Source: Mesostigma viride (taxonomy: Eukaryota; Streptophyta; Mesostigmatophyceae; Mesostigmatales; Mesostigmataceae). From it: DNA of 64,000 nucleotides. The position numbers were made by a program, and so were the translations under genes. The notes under the pieces were generated by a model. That model searched no databases. It saw nothing but the letters and a program-made list of their open reading frames with translations, and was not told the DNA's origin. The first letter of the stretch is position 1; the number at the start of each line of letters is the position of its first letter. Location: assembly GCA_009746045.1 (NCBI GenBank), contig RPFO01000080.1:6091684-6155683 (forward strand), in the 5' to 3' direction. Below, one piece after another: positions 7,780-16,039 of this stretch.

Positions 7780-8721
7780 CTAAGACCTTCGCCGCTTAGC
7801 CGTTTTGCGGGCCGTCTTCGCACGAGACAGCTTCCTCTTACGCATCTGGCTTATAAAATGGCTAGGTGCTCGAGACGTGTACAGTTTAAACGCCGCCGAG
7901 GAGGCCTTGCGCATGATGTCGTCCGCATTATATTTGTCAGGATGGAGCATCAGAGCTTTCTTCCTGTAGTCGCTGGCGGTCTTCGGATACGAGTCCATGA
8001 CATTCGAGAACTTCTTGCCATACTCGTCGGCGTATATCGCCTCGCCAGGCGTGAGACCCGCGTCTTGTTTCGCTCGCTCCCAAGCGTCTTTTCCAGACTC
8101 CACCCATACAGAACGGGGCATCGGAGGTGGCGCGTTATAGTTAGAAGCTCGAGGTTGATCACGCGCTCGTCTTGCTTTTTCTCTCATCATGTCGTCAAAC
8201 TTACGTTTTTCTTCAGCTTTGCGTTCGGCCGCATCGAATCCAGCTTTCGCTTTTTCCGCTCTTTCTCGTTCTGCCTTATTAAACGCGTATGGGTACTTCT
8301 GCATGAAGTCATACCACGGATATTCGAACGGTTCATGTCTGAAAATCGTTTTTTTGTGAATGTCCCAAAACTCGTTCCTGATCTGATCGAGAGGATCGGA
8401 CGAATTCGGATCTATATCATTGAATGTGCGCACTGGCCCCGTTTCCTCGTCCATCCACTTCTGTCTTTGTTCCTCGTCTTCATTCCTTCGTCTCTCCCTG
8501 GCCGCCTCTCGCGCCTCTGGAGGAACGGGGGGCACATTCTGATACGCAACATCCTTCTGCGGCCTTTTTTCCGCCTCTCCTTCTTCGTCCTGTCTCGCCT
8601 TGTGCGAGAATGCCGCGGCTCGCGCCTTCTTACTCTTGGTATGCAAGTGGCAATACTTCCGCCCATTCGCGCACGTGTTTTGGCACGCCGTCTTGCGCAC
8701 CGTCCTCCCTTTACACTGCAT
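7780..8721 (-). CDS. CCCH-module protein with divergent J-domain
   Basis: The ATG at 8721 begins MQCKGRTVRKTAC with C3, C13, C24 and H27 as metal ligands, so the start is firm. The middle is long, charged and helical (many EEKR repeats, about residues 40-200). Near residue 251 comes DYRKKALMLHPDKYN, with an intact HPD triad at about 260-262 preceded by a basic helix, which matches helix II-loop of DnaJ proteins. A short helix III-like segment follows. The tail is very basic (RKRKLSRAKTARKTAKRR). J-domains stimulate Hsp70 ATPase, so the protein may recruit host Hsp70. It lacks the Gly/Phe and zinc parts of canonical DnaJ. It is the only minus-strand member of the local CCCH family. Confidence 0.7.
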   Translation of the reverse strand: MQCKGRTVRKTACQNTCANGRKYCHLHTKSKKARAAAFSHKARQDEEGEAEKRPQKDVAYQNVPPVPPEAREAARERRRNEDEEQRQKWMDEETGPVRTFNDIDPNSSDPLDQIRNEFWDIHKKTIFRHEPFEYPWYDFMQKYPYAFNKAERERAEKAKAGFDAAERKAEEKRKFDDMMREKARRARDQPRASNYNAPPPMPRSVWVESGKDAWERAKQDAGLTPGEAIYADEYGKKFSNVMDSYPKTASDYRKKALMLHPDKYNADDIMRKASSAAFKLYTSRAPSHFISQMRKRKLSRAKTARKTAKRRRS

Positions 8722-8938
8722 TTTCGTATGCTAAAATGCTTACAAAAAAAACCTTCGAGCTACGAAACTGGCAGTGTTTCCAACTCCTTGTTCTAGTGGG
8801 GCTCAGTCATTGTATAAGTCAGAGTGCATGATGTTGAGAGTTTTCAATTCATCACAAGTTCCATTTATTACAGAAATAAGTACAATCAATCAATTCCCAA
8901 GTCCAAGTCCAATACCCAAGTATCCCCAAGTATCCCAT
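8722..8938. other. Intergenic region with poly(A) signal for the next minus gene
   Basis: Both flanking genes are on the minus strand. GTAATAAATGG on the minus strand (about 8863-8873) lies 65-75 bases beyond the stop of the 8939-10,432 gene. CAAGT/CCAAGT repeats fill 8898-8935. No other gene is visible. Confidence 0.4.
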
Positions 8939-10432
8939 CTACAGCTCGCCCACGGGCGTGTACGAGAACAGCGCCGTCGCCTTGTCCCGCAAGTTAGCCA
9001 CCCTATTCTGAATAGCGGCAGCACCAGAGCGACCCGCGGAAGCGCAAGCCCGCACCACAGTGCTCCTCGCGAAGAAGCTGAACTCCCTCGCCATCGTAGC
9101 ATAGTCCCGCCGGCGGTCCTCGGGCACCAGAGGAAGCAAGTCCCTCAAGACGTGCTCGTTCAGAGTCGCCAGAGCCAGCGCCTGCGTGCGCAACGCCGCG
9201 CGCTGGTCGATGCGAGCCGCCATCTCCGGAGACGAGGGCGCGATCTTGGCCAGGCAGGCGTCCACCGCGTCCCTCTCGGCCCTGACCGCCTTGCAGGTCC
9301 CCGCCAGCACGCACGGCTGCCTCCACCCCTCCTCGATCTGGGCGTTGCGGATGTTCCTCCAGATGGCCTCCTGCTCCTTGTCCTCGGCCTTGTCGAGCGG
9401 CACCTTGGTGGGCATCTGCCCCCAGCACTTGGCGGGCGTGACCACCACGAGGGGGTAGACGAGCTTGGCCTCCTGCTCCGGGTCGATGTTCTCCACGCGC
9501 GCGGGCTTCCTGTCCTCCCCGGGCAGCAGGAGGAGCCTGTCGACCTTGTGCTGCTCGCCCGCCGGCGTGGGGAAGACCCTGGCTGCCGGGTTCCTCGTGA
9601 GCAGCGCCCTGACCTGCGCGGAGTGCTGCCTGGGCGCGTGAACGGGCACGTCCCTGTTGATGAGCACGTGGTTGGGGAGGATCTGCCTCGGCTGCTGCGG
9701 CTGCTGCGGCTGCGGCTGCGGCTGTGCGAGGACGGGGCTTCTGGCGGCCATGGCGGTCGCGGCGACTTGCATCCTGGCGAGGTTCTGCATCCCCTGCGCG
9801 AAGAGCTTGACTGGCGGCAGGAGCGGGGGCCCCGCGGGCCTGGGCACGACTTGGGGCAGCTTGGGCACGCCCACGACGGTCTGCGGGTTGCAGGGCACGC
9901 CCACGGCGACGGAGATGACCGTCTTCGCTCTCTTTGCCGCCACCACCGCGGGCACGATGCGGTAAACGAGCTCCTTCCTCCCGTCCGGGTGCACGACCTC
10001 CATGGTGACGGCTCCCTCCGGCAGCGAGAGGATGGGCGTGGGCGCAGGGGCCTGCGAAAGGGCTGGCGAAAGGGCCGGGGCGGGCAAAGGCGCGGGCGCC
10101 ATCTCCAGGGGTCGTTTTGGCCTCTGCGCGTTGAGGTTGACGTTGGCGTTTGCCTGCGTCTGCGTCTGCGGCTGCGTCTGCGTCTGCGTGGGCGCGGGCG
10201 TGGGCGCGGGCGTCTGCTTGTTGTTGTTGTTGTTTGCAGCCCCCGTGCCCGCCTGGACCGCCTTGATGACCTCGGGCACGATTTTGAGCGTGGCGAGCGC
10301 GGTGGCGGCCTCCTTCTCGTCGTCAGAGAGGTTCAGAGAGTGCATTTCCGGGATCGCAAGGAGTGCCTGATCCTTAGCCTTAGTCTGAGCCTGAGCCTGA
10401 GCGGCCTCGCACAAAACGGAGAAGGCGTCCAT
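8939..10432 (-). CDS. Pro/Gln/Ala-rich viral protein, 497 aa, unknown function
   Basis: The ATG at 10,432 opens an intact frame, MDAFSVLCEAAQAQAQTKAK. A short N-terminal helical part is followed by a low-complexity region with Asn runs, PT repeats and QT repeats (about residues 66-100). A Pro-rich zone (100-250) contains a small ordered island (VTMEVVHPDGRKELVYRIV). From about residue 290 the C-terminal part looks globular and helical (ARVFPTPAGEQHKVDRLLLL, AIWRNIRNAQIEEGWRQPCV), ending in FSYTPVGEL. Codon use is very GC-rich. No family is recognised. A structural or transcription-linked role is only a guess. The opposite strand is also open for 643 codons because of GC bias, but its product is unnatural Arg/His/Gly-rich text. 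Confidence 0.7.
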   Translation of the reverse strand: MDAFSVLCEAAQAQAQTKAKDQALLAIPEMHSLNLSDDEKEAATALATLKIVPEVIKAVQAGTGAANNNNNKQTPAPTPAPTQTQTQPQTQTQANANVNLNAQRPKRPLEMAPAPLPAPALSPALSQAPAPTPILSLPEGAVTMEVVHPDGRKELVYRIVPAVVAAKRAKTVISVAVGVPCNPQTVVGVPKLPQVVPRPAGPPLLPPVKLFAQGMQNLARMQVAATAMAARSPVLAQPQPQPQQPQQPRQILPNHVLINRDVPVHAPRQHSAQVRALLTRNPAARVFPTPAGEQHKVDRLLLLPGEDRKPARVENIDPEQEAKLVYPLVVVTPAKCWGQMPTKVPLDKAEDKEQEAIWRNIRNAQIEEGWRQPCVLAGTCKAVRAERDAVDACLAKIAPSSPEMAARIDQRAALRTQALALATLNEHVLRDLLPLVPEDRRRDYATMAREFSFFARSTVVRACASAGRSGAAAIQNRVANLRDKATALFSYTPVGEL

Positions 10433-10920
10433 GTCTGTTGTGTAGGAGTGTTGGCTATGGCTGTTCGTGTGTGCGTGTGCGTCTGTGCGTGTTCCTTGCG
10501 CGTTGGAGTGTTTTTGTCCTTTCCCGTGGGTCTCGCGTGTGGTGGCTGGACCAATGGGCGCTCGGCGCGCGGTGGTCGTAACGGTCTTTCTGCCCCGCGT
10601 CCCGGCCTGTCCAATGGGCGTGCACGGGATCTCGTAACCGCCTGCGCGTGTCGTGTCCGTTCCGTCCTTCTCGGTCTACGAGTGGCGGCTGGCGGCCGGT
10701 GGTGACGCACGGGATCTCTTTCCGGATCCGCTGACAAGATCTCGTGGCGGGCCGCGGGAATCTTCTAGAAGTTTCCAGCCGGCGCGACGCCATCCGTTTT
10801 CGTCCAATGGGAGCGCACGGGAATCGAGGCCGGTCCGCGTAGAAAGTGCGTGGTCCCCTCGGACTTGGCCATCTCACTCACGCATCACAGCTATCGTTCT
10901 TCCTTGCTTTCTTTCTGGCT
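10433..10920. promoter_or_regulatory. Divergent promoter with CCAAT boxes and heat-shock element
   Basis: This 488-base gap separates two divergent starts. It contains three CCAATGGG boxes (10,551, 10,611 and 10,804), two of them exactly 60 bases apart and followed by GCG. It also holds repeated GCACGGGATCTC motifs (about 10,621 and 10,706) and the heat-shock element listed separately. TGTGCGTGTGCG repeats lie near the minus start. This layout is that of a eukaryotic RNA polymerase II promoter rather than a typical AT-rich NCLDV promoter. Confidence 0.6.
10757..10776. promoter_or_regulatory. Perfect four-unit heat-shock element
   Basis: Four contiguous alternating pentamers, gGAAt cTTCt aGAAg tTTCc, match the HSF binding consensus without a mismatch. 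It lies 145-164 bases before the ATG at 10,921 and 325 bases before the minus-strand ATG at 10,432. HSF trimers bind at least three such units. Confidence 0.75.
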
Positions 10921-11820
10921 ATGGCTTCCTCCGCCCGTTTCCTGTCTTGCAACAAGTGCAACCGGGCGTTCCCCGAGTCCCATTTCCTGTCCGCCCGCTT
11001 GGCGAACGGGTTCACGCTGGCGTGCCTTTCTTGCCGCGAAACTCAGAACAAGCAGGCCCGCCTTCGCAAGGCCCGCGCGAAGGAGATGCAGCGGGACGAG
11101 GAGGAGGACTACGAGAACGTGCCCTCCTTCAGCTACAGCTCCTCTGAGGGCGGCTCCTCCGAGAAAGGGGATCAGGAGGAGGAGGTTTCCTCTGTTGTGG
11201 CCGCTGACGCCGTTTCCGAGTCGTCTTCTGACGCTGAGTCGGAGCCGGCTCGCCTCCCTTCTCCTCGCACTCCGTGCGCCCCTTGCATGCCGGCTCCTTT
11301 CCGCCGCTGCCTTCGCGTGAAGGGCAAGAACCCGCACCTGCGCCCTCACGACGGGATGGGCGCTCGCGTGAAGGACAGCTCTCGCCGCGAGTTGCGCGGC
11401 TGCCGTCGCCGTCTGTCTCCCTACTTCCGCGGTTCTCCTCCCAAGTCTTCGGAGGCGCACGTGCAGGACGACGAGGTGCTCGGTTGGGGCGCCTTCGAGG
11501 GTCCCGTGAAGGATCTTTTGAGCGAGTCCCGCATCCAGCGCAGCGACCGCGAGATCCGCGAGGCTATCGATCTGATGGCCGCCGAGGAGGAGAAGTCTCT
11601 CGCTCCCGCCCCCGCTCCTTGCGCTCTGGAGGAGGAGGATATGTTTTCGGCGATGGGCCCCTTCCGCGTGGAGGACATGGACCTGGACCTGGACTTGGAG
11701 CGTCTGGGCGAGGACCTTTTCTGCGACTTCCGTTTGGGCGCTCTTTCCTTGGAGGACATTGCTGGGCTCGAGAAGGTGGAGAAGGAGCGTTGGTTCCTCC
11801 CCTTCGAGCTGAAGAATTGA
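10921..11820 (+). CDS. Cys4 zinc-module acidic protein, 299 aa
   Basis: The ATG at 10,921 is chosen over the open upstream frame because it follows a CT-rich leader and starts directly before the zinc module. C10-x2-C13 and C35-x2-C38, followed by R, form a compact Cys4 site (FLSCNKCNRAFPES, LACLSCRE). Similar paired knuckles occur three times in the protein at 14,129. A basic linker leads to a Ser/Glu/Asp-rich acidic stretch (residues 58-105), a basic middle (RRELRGCRRRLSPYFRG), and a Leu/Asp-rich C-terminal region (VEDMDLDLDLERLGEDLF) that resembles acidic activation domains. A transcription-linked role fits but is inference. AATAAA at 11,878 is the likely 3' signal. Confidence 0.7.
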   Translation: MASSARFLSCNKCNRAFPESHFLSARLANGFTLACLSCRETQNKQARLRKARAKEMQRDEEEDYENVPSFSYSSSEGGSSEKGDQEEEVSSVVAADAVSESSSDAESEPARLPSPRTPCAPCMPAPFRRCLRVKGKNPHLRPHDGMGARVKDSSRRELRGCRRRLSPYFRGSPPKSSEAHVQDDEVLGWGAFEGPVKDLLSESRIQRSDREIREAIDLMAAEEEKSLAPAPAPCALEEEDMFSAMGPFRVEDMDLDLDLERLGEDLFCDFRLGALSLEDIAGLEKVEKERWFLPFELKN

Positions 11821-11877
11821 AGTCCTCGGGCCGTTGTTTTGCCCTTTCCACGGGGTTTGCTTGCCCCCATGTATGAT

Positions 11878-11883
11878 AATAAA
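11878..11883 (+). terminator. Poly(A) signal AATAAA
   Basis: AATAAA lies 58 bases after the stop codon at 11,820, and the foldback element begins about 60 bases later. Confidence 0.5.
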
Positions 11884-11944
11884 GTACATTTCCTCCCATT
11901 TGATTGGCTCCAACTCATGTGCACTAGGTAGTTCCGCGGCCTCG

Positions 11945-12895
11945 CGTATCTGTACTAGGAATACTTGTAGTATACCATATCCGAACTAGAAACGAAGTGA
12001 CGCCATTGGTCGCTAGTAAAGTGGTGATGCTCTGAACAATAGCATCACCATCGTCCACGGGAAAAAGTGGTGACACTGGTGATGCTGTGTTTTTTTTCGA
12101 GGGGGTCAAATTATTTTTATGGCCAGCAAATATTGCGGAAATTGCATTACAGAGGTGCACCCACTATTGCAAAGTCCACGGGGCAATCCTAATTGGGTAA
12201 TTATCACACAATTACGCATATCTTTCCCGTGCATTTTGCAATAGTGTGATATGACCGTTGGGTTCAAAATTTTATGGTCAGCGATAGAGTATTTTTATAT
12301 GACCGTTGGGTTCAAAATTTTATGGTCAGCGATAGAGTATTTTTATATGCGTTGGGTCAAATTTTATGGTCAGCGAGGGAGTATATTATTATTAATGCTG
12401 GCATATGTCAATATTTTATGGTCAGCGAGGGAGTATATTATTATTAATGCTGGCATATGTCAATATTTTATGGTCAGCGAGGGAGTATATTATTATTAAT
12501 GCTGGCATATGTCAATATTTTATGGTCAGCGAGGGAGTATATTATTATTAATGCTGGCATATGTCAATATTTTATGGTCAGCGAGGGAGAGTAATTACAT
12601 GTCAACCCCTGACAACTATTGCAATTATTGAATACACGTGTCACTCCATGATTGGACGTAATTATTTAATAATGCTTGGATTAGACTCAATAATGCATTT
12701 CGTCCAATATTTGCTGGCCATAAAAATAATTTGCCCCCCTTGAAAAAAAACACAGCATCACCAGTGTCACCACTTTTTCCCGTGGGCGGTGGTGATGCTA
12801 TTGTTCAGAGCATCACCACTTTTTGTATCGTCCAATGGCGTTACTTGGATTCTAGTTCAACTAGATTCTACTTGTAGTATTCAAGTACAGATACG
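11945..12895. mobile_element. 951-bp foldback element with long inverted arms
   Basis: Arms of about 215 bases (11,945-12,160 and 12,690-12,895) are imperfect inverted copies, starting with CGTATCTGTACT and ending with its complement. Each arm holds its own hairpin, GGTGATGCT/AGCATCACC, so the region can form nested cruciforms. The centre is AT-rich with two kinds of tandem repeat. No ORF of substance lies inside. It sits between two convergent genes. It could be a MITE, a viral replication origin or a remnant of a viral terminal repeat; no clean target duplication was found. Confidence 0.65.
12249..12595. repeat. Tandem repeats inside the foldback element (48 bp x2, 52 bp x4)
   Basis: Two copies of a ~48-base unit containing TATGACCGTTGGGTTCAAAA are followed by about four copies of a 52-base unit containing TTTATGGTCAGCGAGGGAG and ATTATTATTAATGCTGGCAT. 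The two unit types share TTTTATGGTCAGCGA, so one derives from the other. Confidence 0.85.
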
Positions 12896-12961
12896 ATACA
12901 CTACAAGTAGCCAAGTTCAGGTGCCAACTTTCAGCCAATCAATGGCCAGCATGCAAGCCCT

Positions 12962-13759
12962 CTACTCCTCCTCGATACGGGGAAGGCGGCCCTCGCGGCC
13001 AGACCCGCTCCTCCTGTACGTGCGCATCGCGCGGGAAGCGCCCTTCTTCACGCCTGGGACGGGCAGAGGGACCCTCGTTGGAGCCTGAGAAGGGGTCTTC
13101 TCGCGCATCTGCAGATCCACGCCCAGACGCTTCGAGCACGCCTCGATCAATGCGTTCGACTCGGCCAAGTGCTCCTCCAGACCCATCTTCATAGCGCGCG
13201 CGGCCACCAAGCAAGAAGGCTTGTGGCAAAAGAAATCCTCCAACTGGCACGCCTTCGTGCAATACCGCATCGTGAGGCAACGACCGCACTTGGGAAACTT
13301 CTTCCCCACGGGAGGCACGCGCTTGCAAGTGGCGCACCTCTTGGCCTCCACGTCGATCAAACGGCCCAGGGGGCACGAATAAAGCGAACGGTGGTAGATC
13401 CCCCACAGCAGCGTGCTGTCACGCACTTGGATCTGCACGCACCCCAACTTCACTGCCATGGGCGCGTCGAACGCAACCGCGCCGCCCTTCGAAGCCATCG
13501 TGTCGAAACCGTACACGATGCGGAGGCAGTTCGCGTACTCTTTGAAACGCAGGGCCTCCACCACCGAGAAAAAGTCCGCCTTGCTCACGAACGCGGCCGC
13601 GGCGTTCAAAAGTTTCGCGCGCTCCCCCTCGTCCGGCTCCATCAGGGCCACGGTCAGCAGCTGCGTGCCCATCAGATCTTCCACCGGCCAAGAACCGCTG
13701 GGGTGCGTCAGAGAGACGCCGGAACCCACGCAGGCGTTCAAACCGATCAAACTACACAT
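12962..13759 (-). CDS. MYND-type zinc-finger protein, 265 aa
   Basis: The frame is open to a GTG at 13,780, but the first ATG is at 13,759, so that start is used. Residues 142-183 form a full MYND finger: C142-x2-C145, C158-x2-C161, Y-C167-x3-C171, H179-x3-C183 (CATCKRV, KCGRCLTMRYCTKAC, FCHKPSC). The region before it is globular with a helical stretch (LLNAAAAFVSKADFFSVVEA). The tail is basic and Pro-rich. MYND fingers bind Pro-rich peptides in transcription and chromatin factors. The Pro-rich 497-aa protein from the neighbouring pair is a possible partner, but that is speculation. It is divergent to the gene at 14,129 and shares its promoter. Confidence 0.8.
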   Translation of the reverse strand: MCSLIGLNACVGSGVSLTHPSGSWPVEDLMGTQLLTVALMEPDEGERAKLLNAAAAFVSKADFFSVVEALRFKEYANCLRIVYGFDTMASKGGAVAFDAPMAVKLGCVQIQVRDSTLLWGIYHRSLYSCPLGRLIDVEAKRCATCKRVPPVGKKFPKCGRCLTMRYCTKACQLEDFFCHKPSCLVAARAMKMGLEEHLAESNALIEACSKRLGVDLQMREKTPSQAPTRVPLPVPGVKKGASRAMRTYRRSGSGREGRLPRIEEE

Positions 13760-14128
13760 GATTCCTCGCTCGCTGTCCACTGCCGGCTATGGCTTCTGAC
13801 CGCCACCCACGGCCGCGCACGCGACTTTACCGATCTCGCGGGACCCGAGAGCGCCGCGCCAAAAGGCCCGTGAGTCAGCACGAGGAACTTTCTAGAAGCG
13901 CCGCGCCGGACGCGGCCTTTCCGGTCCCGTGAGTCAGCACGCGGAACCGGACCGGAGTTTCTAGAAGCGCCGCGCCGGACGCGGCCCACCCGTGGATGGA
14001 CCAATCCCGTGCGTCCGCCGCCACCCGTGGAAAATCACAAAGACTGTGGACAGCCACGGGGAAGCCATCTCACGCAAGACCAACCAGCAAGCCAGAAAAC
14101 AAACGCCTTCTCTTTTCACGACATAGCC
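13760..14128. promoter_or_regulatory. Divergent promoter with duplicated bZIP and heat-shock sites
   Basis: A ~60-base block is directly duplicated (about 13,870-13,925 and 13,929-13,985). Each copy has TGAGTCAGCA, a match to AP-1/GCN4/Maf-type bZIP sites, then a heat-shock core TTTCTAGAAG, then GCGCCGCGCCGGACGCGGCC. In the first copy gGAAc tTTCt aGAAg (13,884-13,898) is a perfect three-unit heat-shock element. In the second (13,943-13,967) the first and last two pentamers remain in 5-base register. A CCAAT box lies at 14,001. The design parallels the 10,433-10,920 promoter. Confidence 0.65.
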
Positions 14129-15238
14129 ATGGCCATCACCACGCGCTCCATGGCCTCCATGCGCAGGCGCTCCTCGCGCAAGCCGGTGCCAAAGCTGCGA
14201 GACGGATTCGTGCAGTTCATGGTGGGCGCCCACCTGGCCAGGAAGCAAGCGCCCCTCCGCAAGCGCAAAGCCGTCAAGGGATGCCGCCTCCGCTGCTGCG
14301 ACCCCAACGCCGTCCTCTGCCCCTCCTCGCCTCTGCCGGAGGAGCGCGAGTACGGCATCACCGACCTGGTCCCCGACCCTGACGAGTCCGTGGCCCCCTT
14401 CGACTACGAGCAGGCCGTCAGAGACCACTACCCCTGCGACAAGTGCCACCAAAAGGGCCCGGACAGCATCTTGATGCGACACAACCCCAGGAACAAGATG
14501 GGCTCCATGGACGACATCCTCTGCGAGGAGTGCCTCGTCTCCTGCATCAGCATCATCATGGACGAGGGCAGGGACTCCGAGTACCGCAAGAAGTACATGT
14601 CCCAGTGGATCAGGGTGCCCGTGCCCAAGCCGGAAACCAGCCGCCCGCTCGTCCCGCTGGAACAAGGGGGGCAGTACAGGTGCCGCGAGTGCAAGACCAT
14701 GCCAAACAAGGTCGCCTTCCGCGTCCTGCACAAGGAGGGGGACACCGAGCCAGGGATCTACTGCGAGCCCTGCGTCAACAGGCAGGTCGTGGCCATCATG
14801 CGCAAAGGAAACCACCAGGACTTCGACCCCATGGTCGCCAGCTGCGAGGACGTCCTGCGCCGCTTCAAGCTGGACGAGGACTTGGCGCGCATCTGCTCCT
14901 CCCTCGCCCCCTCCTACAACTTCCCCTACTACGACCAGTGGCCGCCCGCGAGGTGCGAGAGCTGCAAGCGCGAGTTCGAGCACCACGCCATGTCCGCCTA
15001 CATGATGTACATCCCTCAGGAGGGCACCATGGGCGTGGCCTGCCACTTCTGCGCCAGGAACGTGCACAGGAAGGCCCTCATCAAGTTCGACGGATACAGC
15101 TTCGACAACCGCTTCAAGGCGTGGTACCAGGACGGAGAAAACAACAAGCTATCCGGGTTCGTAGCGCCCCTCACGGACATCACCACCCTCCTGGGCGTGC
15201 ACGCCATCGGCGCCCCTGTGCCGGTCGACTACGATTAA
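14129..15238 (+). CDS. Protein with three CxxC..CxxC zinc modules, 369 aa
   Basis: The frame is open from 14,009, but ATG 14,129 has the strong context GCCATGGCC and the same leader as the gene at 5633. After a basic N-terminus (residues 1-60) come three similar modules: C103/C106 with C132/C135, C185/C188 with C212/C215, and C276/C279 with C305/C308. Their internal spacings are 25, 23 and 25 residues. Each has a hydrophobic hairpin between the Cys pairs (e.g. RCESCKREFEHHAMSAYMMY), so each can bind one zinc ion in a treble-clef or ribbon-like fold. A single such module also begins the protein at 10,921. No catalytic residues stand out. DNA, RNA or protein binding is likely. Confidence 0.75.
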   Translation: MAITTRSMASMRRRSSRKPVPKLRDGFVQFMVGAHLARKQAPLRKRKAVKGCRLRCCDPNAVLCPSSPLPEEREYGITDLVPDPDESVAPFDYEQAVRDHYPCDKCHQKGPDSILMRHNPRNKMGSMDDILCEECLVSCISIIMDEGRDSEYRKKYMSQWIRVPVPKPETSRPLVPLEQGGQYRCRECKTMPNKVAFRVLHKEGDTEPGIYCEPCVNRQVVAIMRKGNHQDFDPMVASCEDVLRRFKLDEDLARICSSLAPSYNFPYYDQWPPARCESCKREFEHHAMSAYMMYIPQEGTMGVACHFCARNVHRKALIKFDGYSFDNRFKAWYQDGENNKLSGFVAPLTDITTLLGVHAIGAPVPVDYD

Positions 15239-15421
15239 ACAGCCTCATTGTATCAGTAGCCACAAGTGCACACATAGCCCAGCCCTCATCAATAGACAAG
15301 TCTCTGCCTGTAAATTATTAACTTGTAATGAAAAAACGATTCGTGCATGCCCACATCTCATGCAGTGCCACGGGACTTAGAAAAATCCCGTGGCACACAA
15401 AAGATAGGGGGGAACATGGGG
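15239..15421. other. 3' flank of the viral block; likely virus/host boundary zone
   Basis: After the last viral-type gene the sequence loses coding character. It contains TAATGAAAAAAC near 15,326 and a perfect hairpin, then gives way at about 15,410-15,422 to LINE sequence. The exact junction cannot be fixed from one window. Confidence 0.4.
15365..15396. other. Perfect 11-bp hairpin (GTGCCACGGGA / TCCCGTGGCAC)
   Basis: Two perfectly complementary 11-base arms flank a 10-base A-rich loop. It could be a transcription-end structure of the viral segment or part of a degraded element. Confidence 0.6.
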
Positions 15422-15955
15422 TCACCCTCGCGGAGCGTAGCTTTGTATCACGGTATGCCGCGTATTTCGGACGAGATTAGACAGCGTAGGATAGCATTTG
15501 TAGGACATCTTGCTCGCACCAGCCAGGTCGACACCGCCCTTGGTCTGGCCGGTCCCCAGCGGCTCGGCCAACCGGGGCGGCACATTTTGACCTGGCCTGG
15601 CCCCAAGAACATTCCTAAAAAGGTAGGGAAACATGCCATGACCTATACCCAGATGTTGCTGGACGACCTAGTGGTCCCAGCCCAGTTTGAGTACCGCATC
15701 CACTCTCTCTCCCGTCTTTGGACTGCCATGCAGGACAAGGAGCGGTGGAAGAAGATTGTCAAGGCACACACGCCCGACCCTGTGGGCAAGCCACCTCCCC
15801 CCAAGCGGAGGAGGCGTTTTGATGAGTAGTGTAGTTAGGCTTTTCTAGATAGAGTTAGGATAGTTCGATCACGCGGCTTCCTCCACCCCATCCATCATGA
15901 AATATGTGCTACATGACCTCCCCACGGAGGCATGTTATAATTTAATTTAATTTTT
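15422..15955 (+). mobile_element. 5'-truncated LINE: end of ORF2 plus 3' UTR
   Basis: The readable frame ends at TAG 15,829 and contains PRISDEIRQRRIAFVGHLAR, the R-x(n)-GHLAR motif found near the C-terminus of many non-LTR reverse transcriptases. A basic end follows (KPPPPKRRRRFDE). The 3' UTR ends with a CCTCC/GGAGG hairpin (15,912-15,934) and an AATTT-repeat tail. ATGGGG occurs at both ends (15,416 and 15,957) and may be a short target duplication. Confidence 0.7.
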
Positions 15956-16039
15956 AATGGGGGCCATTATGGGCGCACATGCGCGTGGGCCACATGCTAG
16001 GCTAAGCCTTACTAACCTACACTACTGGTATATATATTC

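Noticed and set aside
8774-10705. 643-codon plus-strand frame
   Set aside because: It lies antisense to the better-formed 497-aa gene; its product is Arg/Leu/His-rich with RLRLRL repeats created by the opposite QTQTQ-coding DNA.
10891-11913. 340-codon minus-strand frame
   Set aside because: It is antisense to the Cys4 acidic protein; its Leu/His/Arg-rich text mirrors GAG-rich coding on the other strand.
13961-15067. 368-codon minus-strand frame
   Set aside because: It is antisense to the three-module zinc protein, Val/Gly/His-rich, without domain features; the plus strand has ordered Cys spacing.
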